Below, piece after piece: positions 18,404 to 27,394 of a stretch of DNA of 64,000 nt. Every line of letters starts with the position of its first letter. The stretch's first letter is position 1. Origin of the DNA: Rheinheimera sp. (GTDB lineage Bacteria; Pseudomonadota; Gammaproteobacteria; Enterobacterales; Alteromonadaceae); contig DPJG01000007.1 of assembly GCA_003543135.1 (NCBI GenBank), positions 1-64,000 of the forward strand. Reading direction: 5' to 3'. A program made the position numbers and the translations under genes. The notes beneath the pieces are model-generated. The model was not told the origin of the DNA, ran no database searches, and saw nothing but the letters and a program-made list of their open reading frames with translations.

Positions 18404-18561
18404 ACGTCTTTACGTCAGAAAGTCTGATAGAGCTAAGTTATATAAAATTAACAGGGCTGTCAAAGCCAATCTGGCGCCAGACCTGCTGTTGCAGGCAAAA
18501 GCAGGACTGCCCTGGCGCTTATCTGCCGGTGATTGTTCTGTTTGTAACGGATGGAATGTTT

Positions 18562-21336
18562 TTAGTCAGCTTTCGTCAGCGTTTTTAATAAATCAATAGC
18601 CGCCGTGGCATCCATGGTTCTCATATGGCTATGTGCCGGCGCTTCACTGGTTGCCAGAAAAATCGCGTCATAATCAGGCGCCAGTAAACTTTGACAGAAC
18701 TCAGTAAAATCGAAAAGACTGAGTTTATTCAGCTCCTGTTGGATCTGATCAGATAAAGCACAGTGTTCATCACCCTGACCAATGGCCAGCCATATGCGTT
18801 TAGCTCTGTTGCTAAGGCTGTTGTCGCGCTCACGGATTTGACTGGCTAAACTCTGTTTCAGCGCCTGGAATTCACCGGCCGACAGCTCTGGCAATTCGCT
18901 TAAAAATCTCTGATAAAAAGTTAAGGTGGCCTGATACAAGGTTCTGGCATCAGCTCTTGGCGATTGAATATAAAAAGCCATGCCAGGGCGCAGATTCATC
19001 GGTACATAACCTGTACCCACCAGATAACCCAGTTGTTGTTCAGTGCGAAGTTCATGAAAATACTCTGGTGAAATCAGATGATTGGCGAGCATAAACAGTG
19101 CCATATCCAATGCGCTGCGCGCACGGGCTGGCAGGTAAATCACCAGCGCTTCATCGTCCTGCGCCATCGGTAGCTGTAGCCAGATAGGGCCAACACCTTC
19201 AGTATTGTGACTGTAACGGGGTAAACGCTGACAACGTTCTGGCACTGTACCAAGCCATTTGGCCAGCTGTTGCTGCAGACTTATTACGTCCTGCTCTTTC
19301 CAGTGACCAATCATCAGCGCTTCGAGATGAACTGTGTGGAACATACGCGCATAAAAACGTTGAAAGTCGTCAAAGGTACAGTCAGCCAGCACCGCGGCCA
19401 GAGTTTCTGATTCCGGATTCAGTGGTTGCAATAGTGCAGATAACTTACTGAATAACTGTGTAATAGGTTTATTTCTGGTTTGATTCTGCCAGTGACGAAC
19501 CAATTGGCGCTTAAGTTCATCAAACCGGCTTTGGCTAAAGTGGCGGTTCGGCATCTGCTCTAAAATATCGTACAGCAACGCAATCTGATTACCGGCCAGG
19601 CCGCTGCAGTGTAAAGTCAAACCGTGCTGCTGCACATGCAGGTTGTAGTTGAGTCCTGCTGTGGTGGCGGCATAAAACTGCTCGTTAATATCGTCCAGAA
19701 ACAGCTCCAGCCAGAGTTTACAAAGAGCCAGCTCGGCAATACCGATGATAGTGTTTGGCAAGGTCACTTCAACAAACACATGGCCTTTGGGCGTGCGAAA
19801 ATCTGCATCAGGTTTAAACCAGAGTTTCATGCCGTCGGCCTGATAATACAGCTGTGGCAGCGCTATGCCCTCCGATGTTTCCAGTAACCTGGGTTCATCC
19901 ACCAGATAAGGGTTGGCTTTGGGCAAATGACAGTCCGGCAGCGGTGCTGCCTGCTGTAACTTGTGCAATAAATCCGGGGTAAGCGGCAACTGGCTGTAAG
20001 GGGTGTGGTACCAGCGCGCCTGGCGGTCTACTTTCACTTCCGGCGCTATCAGCATCAGGCGCAGATTGCGCTCATGGAAAAAACTTAACAAATGCTGGTA
20101 CAAGGCGGCGTCGGGCATCTCCATCCGGTAATCGCCAAACACATAATCTTCTACCGGATAATGCTGCAGATTCACTGCCAGATCGCTGGCCAGCTGCAAT
20201 GGCGTTTTTTGTTCCTGATATAAAAAGCTCCAGCGCACCAGCTTTTGCCTTTCCGCAAAAATTTCAGCCGGAAAAGGCTGTTGTTTCAGCATGGCCAGAT
20301 ACGAAAAACTGGCGAGCAAAATTTCATCCTGTGCCAACATACCTTGTGGAGTCAGTTCAAACGCCAGGGTGAAGTCTTTGTAGTTGCTGCCATCAATTCC
20401 GCCGCCTGCGCTTAATGAATTTACCAGACCCCGGCCTTTTAAATGGCTTAATAACGAGCCTGGGCCTTCATCCCCCAGAAGATGAGCCAGAAAACTGACC
20501 AGCTTATAGCGGTACCAGGGCTGAATATCGGGTAAGGCAAAACTGGCAACAAAACGCTGTGTTGGTTTATGTGGCTGAATATTCAGCTGTATACCTAAAT
20601 GTTCATCTAAATAAAGGGGCGGCACCAGTGCCGCTTTTGGCGGAAGCGAGGCCGGTAAAGCAAAAAAATATTGCTGAGCCCACTGCGCCTGCACCTCAAG
20701 TGGCGCGTTGGACACCAGGGTTAAGGTCATACGGCTGGCACTGTATTGTTGTTGATAAAAATCACGCACGGCCTGTTGCGCGCTTTGGCCAGGTCTGTCG
20801 TCCAGTGTCGACAGGTTACCCACGGAAAACTTCGCAAAGGGATGTTCGGGATTAATACTTTCTTTATGCGCCTGATAAATACGCCGGCCATCATCTTTAA
20901 GCTTCATTGAAAATTCGGCTTCAATGGCATGGCGCTCTTTGTCGACAGCGTCGGCACTGAACAGCGGCGCGCTTAACATATCGGCAAAACGCTCAAGCGC
21001 AGCGGTAAATGCTTCGTGGCTGATGTCAAAATAAAAACAGCTGTGCTCTGTGCCGGTCCAGGCATTGTGACTGCCGCCATTGTTGGCGATAAACTGTTGA
21101 TATTCACCGGATTGCGGAAATTTTTCCGACCCTAAAAATACCAGGTGTTCGAGAAAGTGCGCTAAACCTTCGCGGTCTGACGGATCATCAAAATGGCCGA
21201 CATTGACTGCCATAGCCGCGGCGCTTTTTTCGGCGTCCTGTTGTTGCACCAGCAATACCCTTAAACCGTTGTCCAGTGTCAGTGGCTGATACAAACGTTG
21301 ATCGTTAGGGCTTTGCACCATATGACTTTTTTTCAA
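18562..21336 (-). CDS. M16 family zinc metalloprotease (pitrilysin/insulinase-like)
   Basis: A 924-residue protein with the inverted zinc motif HFLEH at residues 60-64 and a downstream glutamate near E141, the third ligand in the family. Four homologous M16 domains are expected from the length. The inactive C-terminal half retains RTEQQLGYLVGTGYV, a known insulinase-family segment. No convincing signal peptide is visible, unlike periplasmic E. coli pitrilysin (PtrA), so it may be cytoplasmic. The TTG start at 21336 is preferred because AGAGG lies about 6 bases upstream; ATG 21321 has none. It probably degrades oligopeptides. Confidence 0.9.
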   Translation of the reverse strand: MKKSHMVQSPNDQRLYQPLTLDNGLRVLLVQQQDAEKSAAAMAVNVGHFDDPSDREGLAHFLEHLVFLGSEKFPQSGEYQQFIANNGGSHNAWTGTEHSCFYFDISHEAFTAALERFADMLSAPLFSADAVDKERHAIEAEFSMKLKDDGRRIYQAHKESINPEHPFAKFSVGNLSTLDDRPGQSAQQAVRDFYQQQYSASRMTLTLVSNAPLEVQAQWAQQYFFALPASLPPKAALVPPLYLDEHLGIQLNIQPHKPTQRFVASFALPDIQPWYRYKLVSFLAHLLGDEGPGSLLSHLKGRGLVNSLSAGGGIDGSNYKDFTLAFELTPQGMLAQDEILLASFSYLAMLKQQPFPAEIFAERQKLVRWSFLYQEQKTPLQLASDLAVNLQHYPVEDYVFGDYRMEMPDAALYQHLLSFFHERNLRLMLIAPEVKVDRQARWYHTPYSQLPLTPDLLHKLQQAAPLPDCHLPKANPYLVDEPRLLETSEGIALPQLYYQADGMKLWFKPDADFRTPKGHVFVEVTLPNTIIGIAELALCKLWLELFLDDINEQFYAATTAGLNYNLHVQQHGLTLHCSGLAGNQIALLYDILEQMPNRHFSQSRFDELKRQLVRHWQNQTRNKPITQLFSKLSALLQPLNPESETLAAVLADCTFDDFQRFYARMFHTVHLEALMIGHWKEQDVISLQQQLAKWLGTVPERCQRLPRYSHNTEGVGPIWLQLPMAQDDEALVIYLPARARSALDMALFMLANHLISPEYFHELRTEQQLGYLVGTGYVPMNLRPGMAFYIQSPRADARTLYQATLTFYQRFLSELPELSAGEFQALKQSLASQIRERDNSLSNRAKRIWLAIGQGDEHCALSDQIQQELNKLSLFDFTEFCQSLLAPDYDAIFLATSEAPAHSHMRTMDATAAIDLLKTLTKAD

Positions 21337-21506
21337 TTCGGGCCTCTTATGGCAACCTGTCAGCAGCAGCGATGGTTATTTTTATCATATCGAATAGGAA
21401 TATAAAGCTGAAATTTTATGCTTTATTAACAGTTACTGTGACTGCAAACTTTCATTATCATAGCGCACTCTTTTCGCGTTGGTCGCGAAGTTGTCTAGGT
21501 GTACTC

Positions 21507-21995
21507 ATGGTCAATCTGGTTATCATGCGGCACGGCGAGGCCGAGCCACACAGCAGTCAGGATAGTCAAAGGCAGCTTACTGCCAAAGGCCGGGATGATG
21601 TCAGCCACATGGCGTTATGGTTATCCCAGCATTATCAGGCTTTTGATCTGGTGTTATGCAGCCCTTTTGTGCGGGCACAACAAACGGCGGAGCTGATGCT
21701 CAAAGCGCAGCCAGCATCGACCCGGCTGGAGATGATCCCCGAGCTGGTACCGGAAGGCGATAGTCATCAGGTGCAGCTATATCTGGATGCACTGCGCTCT
21801 GAAACCCCTGAACTTCGCGTGCTTATGGTGTCGCATATGCCGCTGGTCAGTTTTTTGGTCGAAACCTTTACTAAAACCGGCAATACGCCCATTTTTGAAA
21901 CTTCAGCTTTGGTGGGCATTCATTATCAGCCAGGTGAGGGCGGAAAATTACTGGAACGTCTGGCGCCTGCCGATCTGGCGCTGCTGAGTCACTAA
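21507..21995 (+). CDS. sixA: Phosphohistidine phosphatase SixA
   Basis: A 162-residue histidine phosphatase. The catalytic RHG motif is at residues 8-10 of MVNLVIMRHGEAEP, with CSPFVRAQQTAELM holding the conserved arginine and VSHMPLVSFLVE the second histidine. SixA removes phosphate from histidine phosphotransfer domains or phosphocarrier NPr in E. coli. The open frame extends upstream to 21372, but ATG 21507 fits the family N-terminus and has AGGT 6 bases before. It lies in the conserved fadIJ-sixA-smrB-prmB-aroC neighbourhood, although here separated from fadJ by about 7 kb. Confidence 0.92.
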   Translation: MVNLVIMRHGEAEPHSSQDSQRQLTAKGRDDVSHMALWLSQHYQAFDLVLCSPFVRAQQTAELMLKAQPASTRLEMIPELVPEGDSHQVQLYLDALRSETPELRVLMVSHMPLVSFLVETFTKTGNTPIFETSALVGIHYQPGEGGKLLERLAPADLALLSH

Positions 21996-22023
21996 TACCT
22001 GCAGTGTTGACCAGTTATTTTAC

Positions 22024-22049
22024 AAAACGCCGCTTTACAGCGGCGTTTT
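22024..22049. terminator. Convergent terminator between sixA and smrB
   Basis: An 11-bp stem (22024-22034 with 22039-22049) has a TTAC loop. The smrB stop codon lies in the loop and its last four codons form the right arm. A and T tracts flank both sides, so it can stop transcription from both genes. Confidence 0.88.
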
Positions 22050-22562
22050 TAATAACACCAACAAAGCGCCGTCCCGGCCCCAATGGGTGGGGGCTGTGTG
22101 AAAAGCCCGCACATTCGGATGTTGAATCAGCCAGTTCGGCACTTTGCGGGCCAGAATGCCACTGCCCTTGCCGTGCACAATACAAGCGCAATTCAAATGT
22201 TCCTGCTGGCAGTAGGCTAAAAGGCCGGCCAGTTCAGTTTTGGCCTGTTGCTGGCTTAAGCCATGTAAGTCCAACACCACGCCTGGCTGATAATCGCCAC
22301 GTTTGAGGTTTTTCGCCAGGTGGGGGTCTTCACCCGGTTGTACATAACGAATAATGCTGCCGTCGGGTTGATAACCTTCAAACTCATCGGAGAAGTAGAA
22401 CAAATGGGGTTCTTCTGCTTCGATAGACGTCTTTACGGATGTTTTTTTGTTGCGACTCGGGCGGGCAGGCGGTATCTTGTCCTGCGCCATAGGGCGGGCG
22501 CCCGTGATTGAATCCCGGAACAGCTGAATTTCTTCTTCACTAAGTAACTGAGGTTTGCGCAT
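22035..22562 (-). CDS. smrB: SmrB endonuclease (ribosome rescue factor)
   Basis: A 175-residue protein with a C-terminal Smr domain: VVLDLHGLSQQQAKTEL and CIVHGKGSGIL are the conserved LDLHG and HGxGxG motifs. The N-terminal RKPQLLSEEEIQLFRDSI matches E. coli SmrB, which cleaves mRNA at collided ribosomes. The frame could start upstream at a TTG (22580), but ATG 22562 matches the family start; neither has a strong ribosome site. It is divergent from prmB with 35 bases between starts, so their promoters must overlap. It resembles E. coli gene order (smrB divergent from prmB). Confidence 0.92.
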   Translation of the reverse strand: MRKPQLLSEEEIQLFRDSITGARPMAQDKIPPARPSRNKKTSVKTSIEAEEPHLFYFSDEFEGYQPDGSIIRYVQPGEDPHLAKNLKRGDYQPGVVLDLHGLSQQQAKTELAGLLAYCQQEHLNCACIVHGKGSGILARKVPNWLIQHPNVRAFHTAPTHWGRDGALLVLLKTPL

Positions 22563-22597
22563 CTGCGCAAGTCTATACAAAGAGCAATGCGAAATAA

Positions 22598-23548
22598 ATG
22601 ACTGAACATCAACCTTTTGAACTGACCGCAGAATTAATCAACGAAGCCGTCAATGAACTCTTTACTATTCATGACTGGCTGCGCTGGGCCGTTTCACAGT
22701 TGAATGCTGCCGATGTGTATTTTGGTCATGGCACGGACAACCCATGGGATGACGCCGGTCAGCTGATGGCTTTTACCCTGCATTTTACCCATTTGGCTGA
22801 GTCTGCATTGTTACAAACCCGGCTCACCAGCAGCGAAAAACGCCGTTTTGCCGCTTTAGTACAACAACGTATTGAACAGCGGATCCCGTCAGCTTATTTA
22901 ACCAACCAGGCTTATTTTGCCGGTTTACCTTTTTATGTCGACGAGCGGGTGCTGGTGCCACGTTCACCCATCAGTGAACTGATTACCCGTCAGTTTGCCG
23001 ACTGGTTTCCGGTTGAAGCGCCACAACGTATTCTGGATTTATGCACCGGCTCTGGTTGTATTGCCATTGCCTGCGCCCACTATTTACCAGAGGCCGAAGT
23101 GGATGCTGTGGATATCAGTGAAGACGCGCTGACAGTGGCCGATCTGAATATCAGTCAGCATGGCCTGGAGCACAGGGTGTTTCCTATTCAGTCTGACTGT
23201 TTTGCTGCCTTACCAGGACAACAATACGATTTAATTGTCACCAATCCGCCTTATGTTGACGCTGAAGACATGGCCGATTTACCGGCCGAGTATCATCACG
23301 AACCTGAGCTTGGCCTGGCGTCTGGTGTCGATGGCCTGGAGCTGACCCGCAAAATTCTGCGTGAAGCCGCAGCGCATTTAACCGACAACGGCGTGCTGAT
23401 TTGTGAAGTAGGCAATTCAATGGTGGCGCTTTCGGAACAAATGCCTGAGGTGCCATTTCACTGGATAACTTTTAACAACGGCGGTGATGGGGTGTTTGCG
23501 CTGACCAAAGCGCAGCTCGTGGCCCATCAACAGGAGTTTGAGGAATAA
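22598..23548 (+). CDS. prmB: Ribosomal protein L3 glutamine methyltransferase PrmB
   Basis: A 316-residue S-adenosylmethionine-dependent methyltransferase that modifies a glutamine of ribosomal protein L3. The SAM-binding motif [16 protein letters not shown] is near residues 146-161, and the catalytic NPPY sits in [15 protein letters not shown] near 214. The N-terminal helical domain with [20 protein letters not shown] is characteristic of PrmB rather than PrmC. The ATG has only a weak ribosome site. It is followed after two bases by aroC, the normal pairing. Confidence 0.95.
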   Translation: MTEHQPFELTAELINEAVNELFTIHDWLRWAVSQLNAADVYFGHGTDNPWDDAGQLMAFTLHFTHLAESALLQTRLTSSEKRRFAALVQQRIEQRIPSAYLTNQAYFAGLPFYVDERVLVPRSPISELITRQFADWFPVEAPQRILDLCTGSGCIAIACAHYLPEAEVDAVDISEDALTVADLNISQHGLEHRVFPIQSDCFAALPGQQYDLIVTNPPYVDAEDMADLPAEYHHEPELGLASGVDGLELTRKILREAAAHLTDNGVLICEVGNSMVALSEQMPEVPFHWITFNNGGDGVFALTKAQLVAHQQEFEE

Positions 23549-23550
23549 CC

Positions 23551-24657
23551 ATGGCCGGTAACAGCATTGGCGAATTGTTTCGTTTAACTACTTTTGGTGA
23601 AAGTCATGGCCCGGCCATCGGCGGTATTGTTGATGGTTGCCCACCGGGGTTAAAGCTGGATTTAGACGCTATTCAGCACGATTTAGACCGGCGTAAACCA
23701 GGCACGTCCAGGTACACCACACAAAGACGCGAAGATGACGTGGTGAAAATTTTATCCGGAGTCTTTGAAGGGGTGACCACTGGCTGCTCTATTGGCTTGT
23801 TGATTGAAAATACCGATCAGCGCTCACAGGATTATTCTGCCATTAAAGATGTGTTCCGTCCCGGGCACGCCGATTACACCTATTGGCATAAACACGGCAT
23901 CCGCGATTATCGTGGTGGTGGCCGATCTTCAGCCCGTGAAACCGCAGTGCGGGTTGCGGCTGGTGCCATTGCCAAACAATATTTAAAACAGCGGTTTGGT
24001 GTGGAAATACGCGCTTATTTAGCTCAGCTTGGGCCTGTCAAAGCGGAAAAGCTTGATTGGGACCAAGTGGAGCAAAACGATTTTTTCTGCCCTGATGTGG
24101 ATAAAATCGAAGCGCTGGATACTTTTATGCGGGACTTAAAAAAATCCGGTGATTCAGTCGGCGCCCGTATTAATGTGGTGGCCAGCAATGTGCCTGTGGG
24201 CTGGGGCGAGCCGGTGTTTGACCGCCTGGATGCCGATATTGCCCACGCCATGATGAGCATTAATGCTGTGAAAGCCGTTGAAATTGGTGATGGTTTTGCC
24301 GTGGTGGAGCAGCAGGGCTCAACGCACAGAGACGCTCTGACGCCAACAGGTTTTACCGCCAATCATGCCGGCGGCATTTTAGGCGGCATTTCGTCAGGCC
24401 AGGATATCCGTGTCAGTATTGCGCTTAAACCTACCTCCAGCATCAGTATTCCTGGTGCCAGCATCAACACCAGCGGCGAGCCGGTGGAAATGCTGACCAA
24501 AGGCCGGCACGACCCTTGTGTCGGCATCCGCGCCGTGCCTATTGCTGAAGCCATGCTGGCGATAGTGCTGATGGATCATTTCCTGCGTCATCACGCGCAA
24601 AACCATCAGGTATCGGTGAGCACACCCGATATCGCCCGCATTGGCCGTGGTGGTTAG
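23551..24657 (+). CDS. aroC: Chorismate synthase
   Basis: A 368-residue FMN-dependent enzyme that converts 5-enolpyruvylshikimate-3-phosphate to chorismate, the last shikimate pathway step. Signatures are [18 protein letters not shown] at residues 12-29, [20 protein letters not shown] and [16 protein letters not shown], and the C-terminal [24 protein letters not shown] lies 8 bases before the ATG, inside prmB. The last 100 bases of the gene recur in degraded form at 25866-25967, so the intact 3' end may have been supplied by an incoming segment. The protein itself shows no defect. Confidence 0.97.
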   Translation: MAGNSIGELFRLTTFGESHGPAIGGIVDGCPPGLKLDLDAIQHDLDRRKPGTSRYTTQRREDDVVKILSGVFEGVTTGCSIGLLIENTDQRSQDYSAIKDVFRPGHADYTYWHKHGIRDYRGGGRSSARETAVRVAAGAIAKQYLKQRFGVEIRAYLAQLGPVKAEKLDWDQVEQNDFFCPDVDKIEALDTFMRDLKKSGDSVGARINVVASNVPVGWGEPVFDRLDADIAHAMMSINAVKAVEIGDGFAVVEQQGSTHRDALTPTGFTANHAGGILGGISSGQDIRVSIALKPTSSISIPGASINTSGEPVEMLTKGRHDPCVGIRAVPIAEAMLAIVLMDHFLRHHAQNHQVSVSTPDIARIGRGG

Positions 24658-25246
24658 CACAGCCAGCTGACAAACTTTACCTGTCAGTGCCGGCAGTGGT
24701 TGCAAACAGCTCTGAATAGGCTGTTGCAAGCACTGCCGCTCAATGCAGAGGCGTGCACTATCACTGTCGTTCACCCGAATAAGCCAGGGTAATAATTTGC
24801 TGTGCTGCAAAAATCAAATCTTTATCCGGCAACTGTACCCGCAAAACCGCAGTTGCCCAGACAATCGGCATTTTTTGCCGCTGTACAAGGAATGGCGACT
24901 GGCCCGCAAGCATCTCTCTATCTGATGCTGCGCCGGCCCTGGTTAAACTAAATATTTGATGGCGATGATAGCAACCAGCGATGTTGGGCGATTTTAGCTA
25001 TTCACTGACTTTGCCCGACAGGCATTGGGTTATCGGTGCTGGCGGTTTTTATCCGTCATCTATAGCGCAGGTTGGCGTTTAGCATAAAATCAGGTGTTTT
25101 ATTAAGTTTTCTAAGTTTCCCCTTGGTGCCAACTTCAGACATAGCTGATCTATTCCGCTGAACAAAGGTGTACTGCGCGTTGCAAATGCACGTCTTTAAC
25201 GGTAAAACATGGCGGCGTCTTAATCTACTTTATCAACCGGAATATT
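24658..25246. other. 589-bp region without a recognisable gene, start of the aroC-linked islet
   Basis: No coding frame here resembles a known protein. It opens with the strong imperfect hairpin at 24691-24738. A second, weaker inverted repeat pairs 24982-24989 with 25013-25020. The composition is more AT-rich toward 25080-25130. No integrase fragment or tRNA was recognised. The region separates aroC from the 2OG-Fe(II) oxygenase gene and must hold the promoter of that gene. Confidence 0.6.
24691..24738. repeat. Long imperfect inverted repeat just after aroC
   Basis: Arms 24691-24710 and 24720-24738 pair over about 19 bp with one mismatch and one bulged base around a 9-nt loop. There is no T tract, so it is not a typical terminator. 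It could be a remnant of a mobile-element end, a Rho-independent-like mRNA stabiliser for prmB-aroC, or an ancestral recombination site. Confidence 0.6.
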
Positions 25247-25813
25247 ATGAAGTACCAACCAAAATACGAAACGTCGATTGAAGGCAGAAAAATATGGGTT
25301 TTTGATAACCTGTGTTCCACAGAAGAGTCGGCCGTCATTGCGATGAATCTGGAGAACAGTCCTTTTGTCCGTAATGAAATCGCACGACCAGATACTGCAG
25401 CATTTCGACATTTTGTGCTCAATTTAAACGCTAATCAATTAGCAGCCTTACCCGTATACCATCGTAGTATTGAGGCGGTACTGGAATTGACCGGACAGCG
25501 TTTTAAAGCCTACCGTGCTTACTGTAACCTTGCCTCCTACGGCGATATGTTGTTTACACATACAGATTGCCTGCCCGGCAGCTCAGAGTTAACTGTGTTG
25601 ATGTACGCCTGCCCTCAATGGGATATCGAATGGGGTGGCGAAACCATGTTTTATAACAGTGGTGATGATTGTGTCTATGCCTGTACCCCTAAGCCTGGCC
25701 GGGTGGTAATTTTTGATGGCGCAATTAAACATGTTGGCAGACCACCGAACAGAGTGTGCTATGCCTCTCGCTTTACGTTAGCTTTTAAGCTTGAACTTGA
25801 AACCGCAGGTTAA
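25247..25813 (+). CDS. 2-oxoglutarate/Fe(II)-dependent oxygenase
   Basis: A 188-residue single-domain dioxygenase of the prolyl-4-hydroxylase-like 2OG-Fe(II) type. The iron ligands are H105 and D107 (FTHTDCLPG) and H162 (IKHVGRPP); R175 (ASRFTLAF) would bind 2-oxoglutarate. The segment WGGETMFY is the usual GGET/GGEL loop. All active-site residues are present, so it is probably functional. The substrate is unknown. GGAA precedes the ATG. It is the only gene in an islet between aroC and a decayed copy of the aroC 3' end, which suggests acquisition by transfer; no partner gene is present. Confidence 0.85.
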   Translation: MKYQPKYETSIEGRKIWVFDNLCSTEESAVIAMNLENSPFVRNEIARPDTAAFRHFVLNLNANQLAALPVYHRSIEAVLELTGQRFKAYRAYCNLASYGDMLFTHTDCLPGSSELTVLMYACPQWDIEWGGETMFYNSGDDCVYACTPKPGRVVIFDGAIKHVGRPPNRVCYASRFTLAFKLELETAG

Positions 25814-25865
25814 TCAGGCTTTGTGTTCATCCTCGTTTCCCGATATTTAATGTTGTTTTGTTGCA

Positions 25866-25967
25866 GGCGATAGTGCTGATGGCACATTGCCTGCGTCATC
25901 ATGGACAAAACCATCCGTTTTCTGACAGAGCAAGCCGGATATTGCCCATATTGGCCTTGGTGATGAG
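25866..25967 (+). pseudogene. Decayed duplicate of the aroC 3' end
   Basis: This stretch aligns with aroC 24558-24657. The first 17 bases, GGCGATAGTGCTGATGG, are identical. The next 33 match at 27 positions and the last 30 (to the stop codon position) at 24; a central stretch of about 20 bases is poorly conserved and 2 bases longer. Translated, it gives AIVLMAHCLRHHGQNH against [16 protein letters not shown] in AroC, then loses frame. It is a remnant left on the far side of the oxygenase gene. Confidence 0.85.
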
Positions 25968-26057
25968 CTGAGACTGTTAATCGATATTGGCGCTATGCCA
26001 TCGAGCGCTACAGCGCTACAATAAGGCCCCCTTGCATGCCTATTGCTGAAAATCCCA

Positions 26058-26088
26058 AACGACGCTTTGGTGTCGTTGTTGTTTTTTA
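26058..26088 (+). terminator. Probable terminator before the MFS gene
   Basis: An 8-bp stem (26058-26065 with 26070-26077, one G-U pair) with a TTTG loop is followed by GTTGTTTTTT. It probably ends transcription coming from the oxygenase gene, or, before the insertion, from aroC. Confidence 0.65.
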
Positions 26089-26120
26089 CTTTCAGCGCTG
26101 TTATTCCGATGGAGTTTTTT

Positions 26121-27305
26121 GTGAAAATGTCGAGCGCACAAACGCTGAGTCTGGCTTATTTTGCCTATTTTGCTGTACTTGGCGTTTTTGTGCCTTATAT
26201 CGGCCTGTTTCTGGATAACAGGGGGCTGAATTCAGAAGAAATTGGCTTGTTGTTGGCGCTGGTGACCGGTATGCGGATCATAGGCCCCAGTTTATGGGCC
26301 AGTCTGGCGGTGAAGCGGCAGGATCCGATTGGTGTGATGCGTTTTGGTGCTGTACTTGCCACCATCGGCTGGCTTACGAGCTTTTATGATGGCGGTTATT
26401 GGCCGCTGGTTGCCGGCCTTGCACTTTACAGCTTATGCTGGACCGCAATTTTGCCGCAGCTGGAAAGTTCGGCTTTTTATTATCTCGATAACAACACGTC
26501 CCGTTACAGTAAGGTGCGCACCGCAGGATCGGTGGGGTATATAGTGTTGGTGATGCTGGGCGGCTGGTGGTTTCAGCATACGGGTCCACAGATGTTGCCA
26601 CACAGTGCTCTGTTATTTTTGTTACTGATGCTTTGCACCCTGTGGTTATTGCCAAAATTTTCACTGGCCCAACATAACGACACTCAGCCGGTGCAGTTTC
26701 GCCGGCTCTGGACACACAGCAGCTTTTTAAAATTTATGCTCGGTGCATTTTTTATGCAGATGAGTTTTGCGCCTTTTTATGGTTTTTTCACCTTATACAC
26801 CCGCGACTTAGGTTACAGCGGCAGCGACGCTGGTTTGTTGATTGCACTGGCCGTTGCCGCCGAAATAGTGGCGTTTTACTTTGCCGGCCGTATTCTGCAA
26901 GGCCGCAGTTATCAGAAATTATTAGGCCTTTGTTATGGTTTGACCGCAGTGCGCTGGCTGATGGTGGCCTTTTTAGCCGACAGCGGCCTGTTGTTGTCTG
27001 CCAGTATGCTGTTACATGCTTTTAGTTTTGCCATTGCCCACAGCTGCGCTATGCAGTTTATTCAGCAGTTTTTCCCGCCGGCGCAGCGCAGCCGGGGCCA
27101 GGCGTTGTATGCCGGTGTAATTTATGGCGGCGGTGGCGCATTAGGAGCTTATGCTGCGGGTATTGCCTGGCAGGACGGAGCAGGTTCAGCTTTTACCTTT
27201 GTGCTCGGCGCTTTGTGTGCGTTGTTGTCCATGTTGCTGGCGTTAGCACTTCCGAAAAACATCCAGCCGCTTAAGGCGGGGGCAGAAGATAAGCCTGTAG
27301 CCTGA
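26121..27305 (+). CDS. Major facilitator superfamily transporter (phenylpropionate-transporter-like)
   Basis: A 394-residue membrane protein with about 12 hydrophobic helices. The N-terminus, AYFAYFAVLGVFVPYIGLFL then DNRGLNSEEIGLLLALVTGMRIIGPSLWASLA, resembles the MFS_1-like/3-phenylpropionic acid transporter group (HcaT-like). The frame is open to 26043, but GTG 26121 is preferred because GGAG lies 6 bases upstream; ATG 26127 is next. Its substrate cannot be deduced. In related genomes a transporter of this group follows aroC, so it was probably adjacent to aroC before the oxygenase islet arrived. Confidence 0.85.
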   Translation: MKMSSAQTLSLAYFAYFAVLGVFVPYIGLFLDNRGLNSEEIGLLLALVTGMRIIGPSLWASLAVKRQDPIGVMRFGAVLATIGWLTSFYDGGYWPLVAGLALYSLCWTAILPQLESSAFYYLDNNTSRYSKVRTAGSVGYIVLVMLGGWWFQHTGPQMLPHSALLFLLLMLCTLWLLPKFSLAQHNDTQPVQFRRLWTHSSFLKFMLGAFFMQMSFAPFYGFFTLYTRDLGYSGSDAGLLIALAVAAEIVAFYFAGRILQGRSYQKLLGLCYGLTAVRWLMVAFLADSGLLLSASMLLHAFSFAIAHSCAMQFIQQFFPPAQRSRGQALYAGVIYGGGGALGAYAAGIAWQDGAGSAFTFVLGALCALLSMLLALALPKNIQPLKAGAEDKPVA

Positions 27306-27360
27306 GCTAGGCCTGGTGTTGAATAAAATATTTAAATAACAACGTTGAACAAAAAGCTTA

Positions 27361-27386
27361 AAAAAAGGGCGTCGTTCACGCCCTTT
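27361..27386 (-). terminator. Terminator of the aldehyde dehydrogenase gene
   Basis: AAAGGGCGT (27364-27372) pairs with ACGCCCTTT (27378-27386) around a 5-nt loop. Read on the minus strand it ends in a run of six or more T residues. Confidence 0.85.
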
Positions 27387-27394
27387 GATAGCAG

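Noticed and set aside
24982..25020. Inverted TGTTGGGC ... GCCCGACA, resembling integron attC core sites
   Set aside because: The core sites are in the wrong order for attC (RYYYAAC should come first and GTTRRRY last), and no integron integrase or cassette array is present.
26004..26019. Tandem GCGCTACA repeat near the MFS gene
   Set aside because: Only two copies of 8 bases; likely chance.
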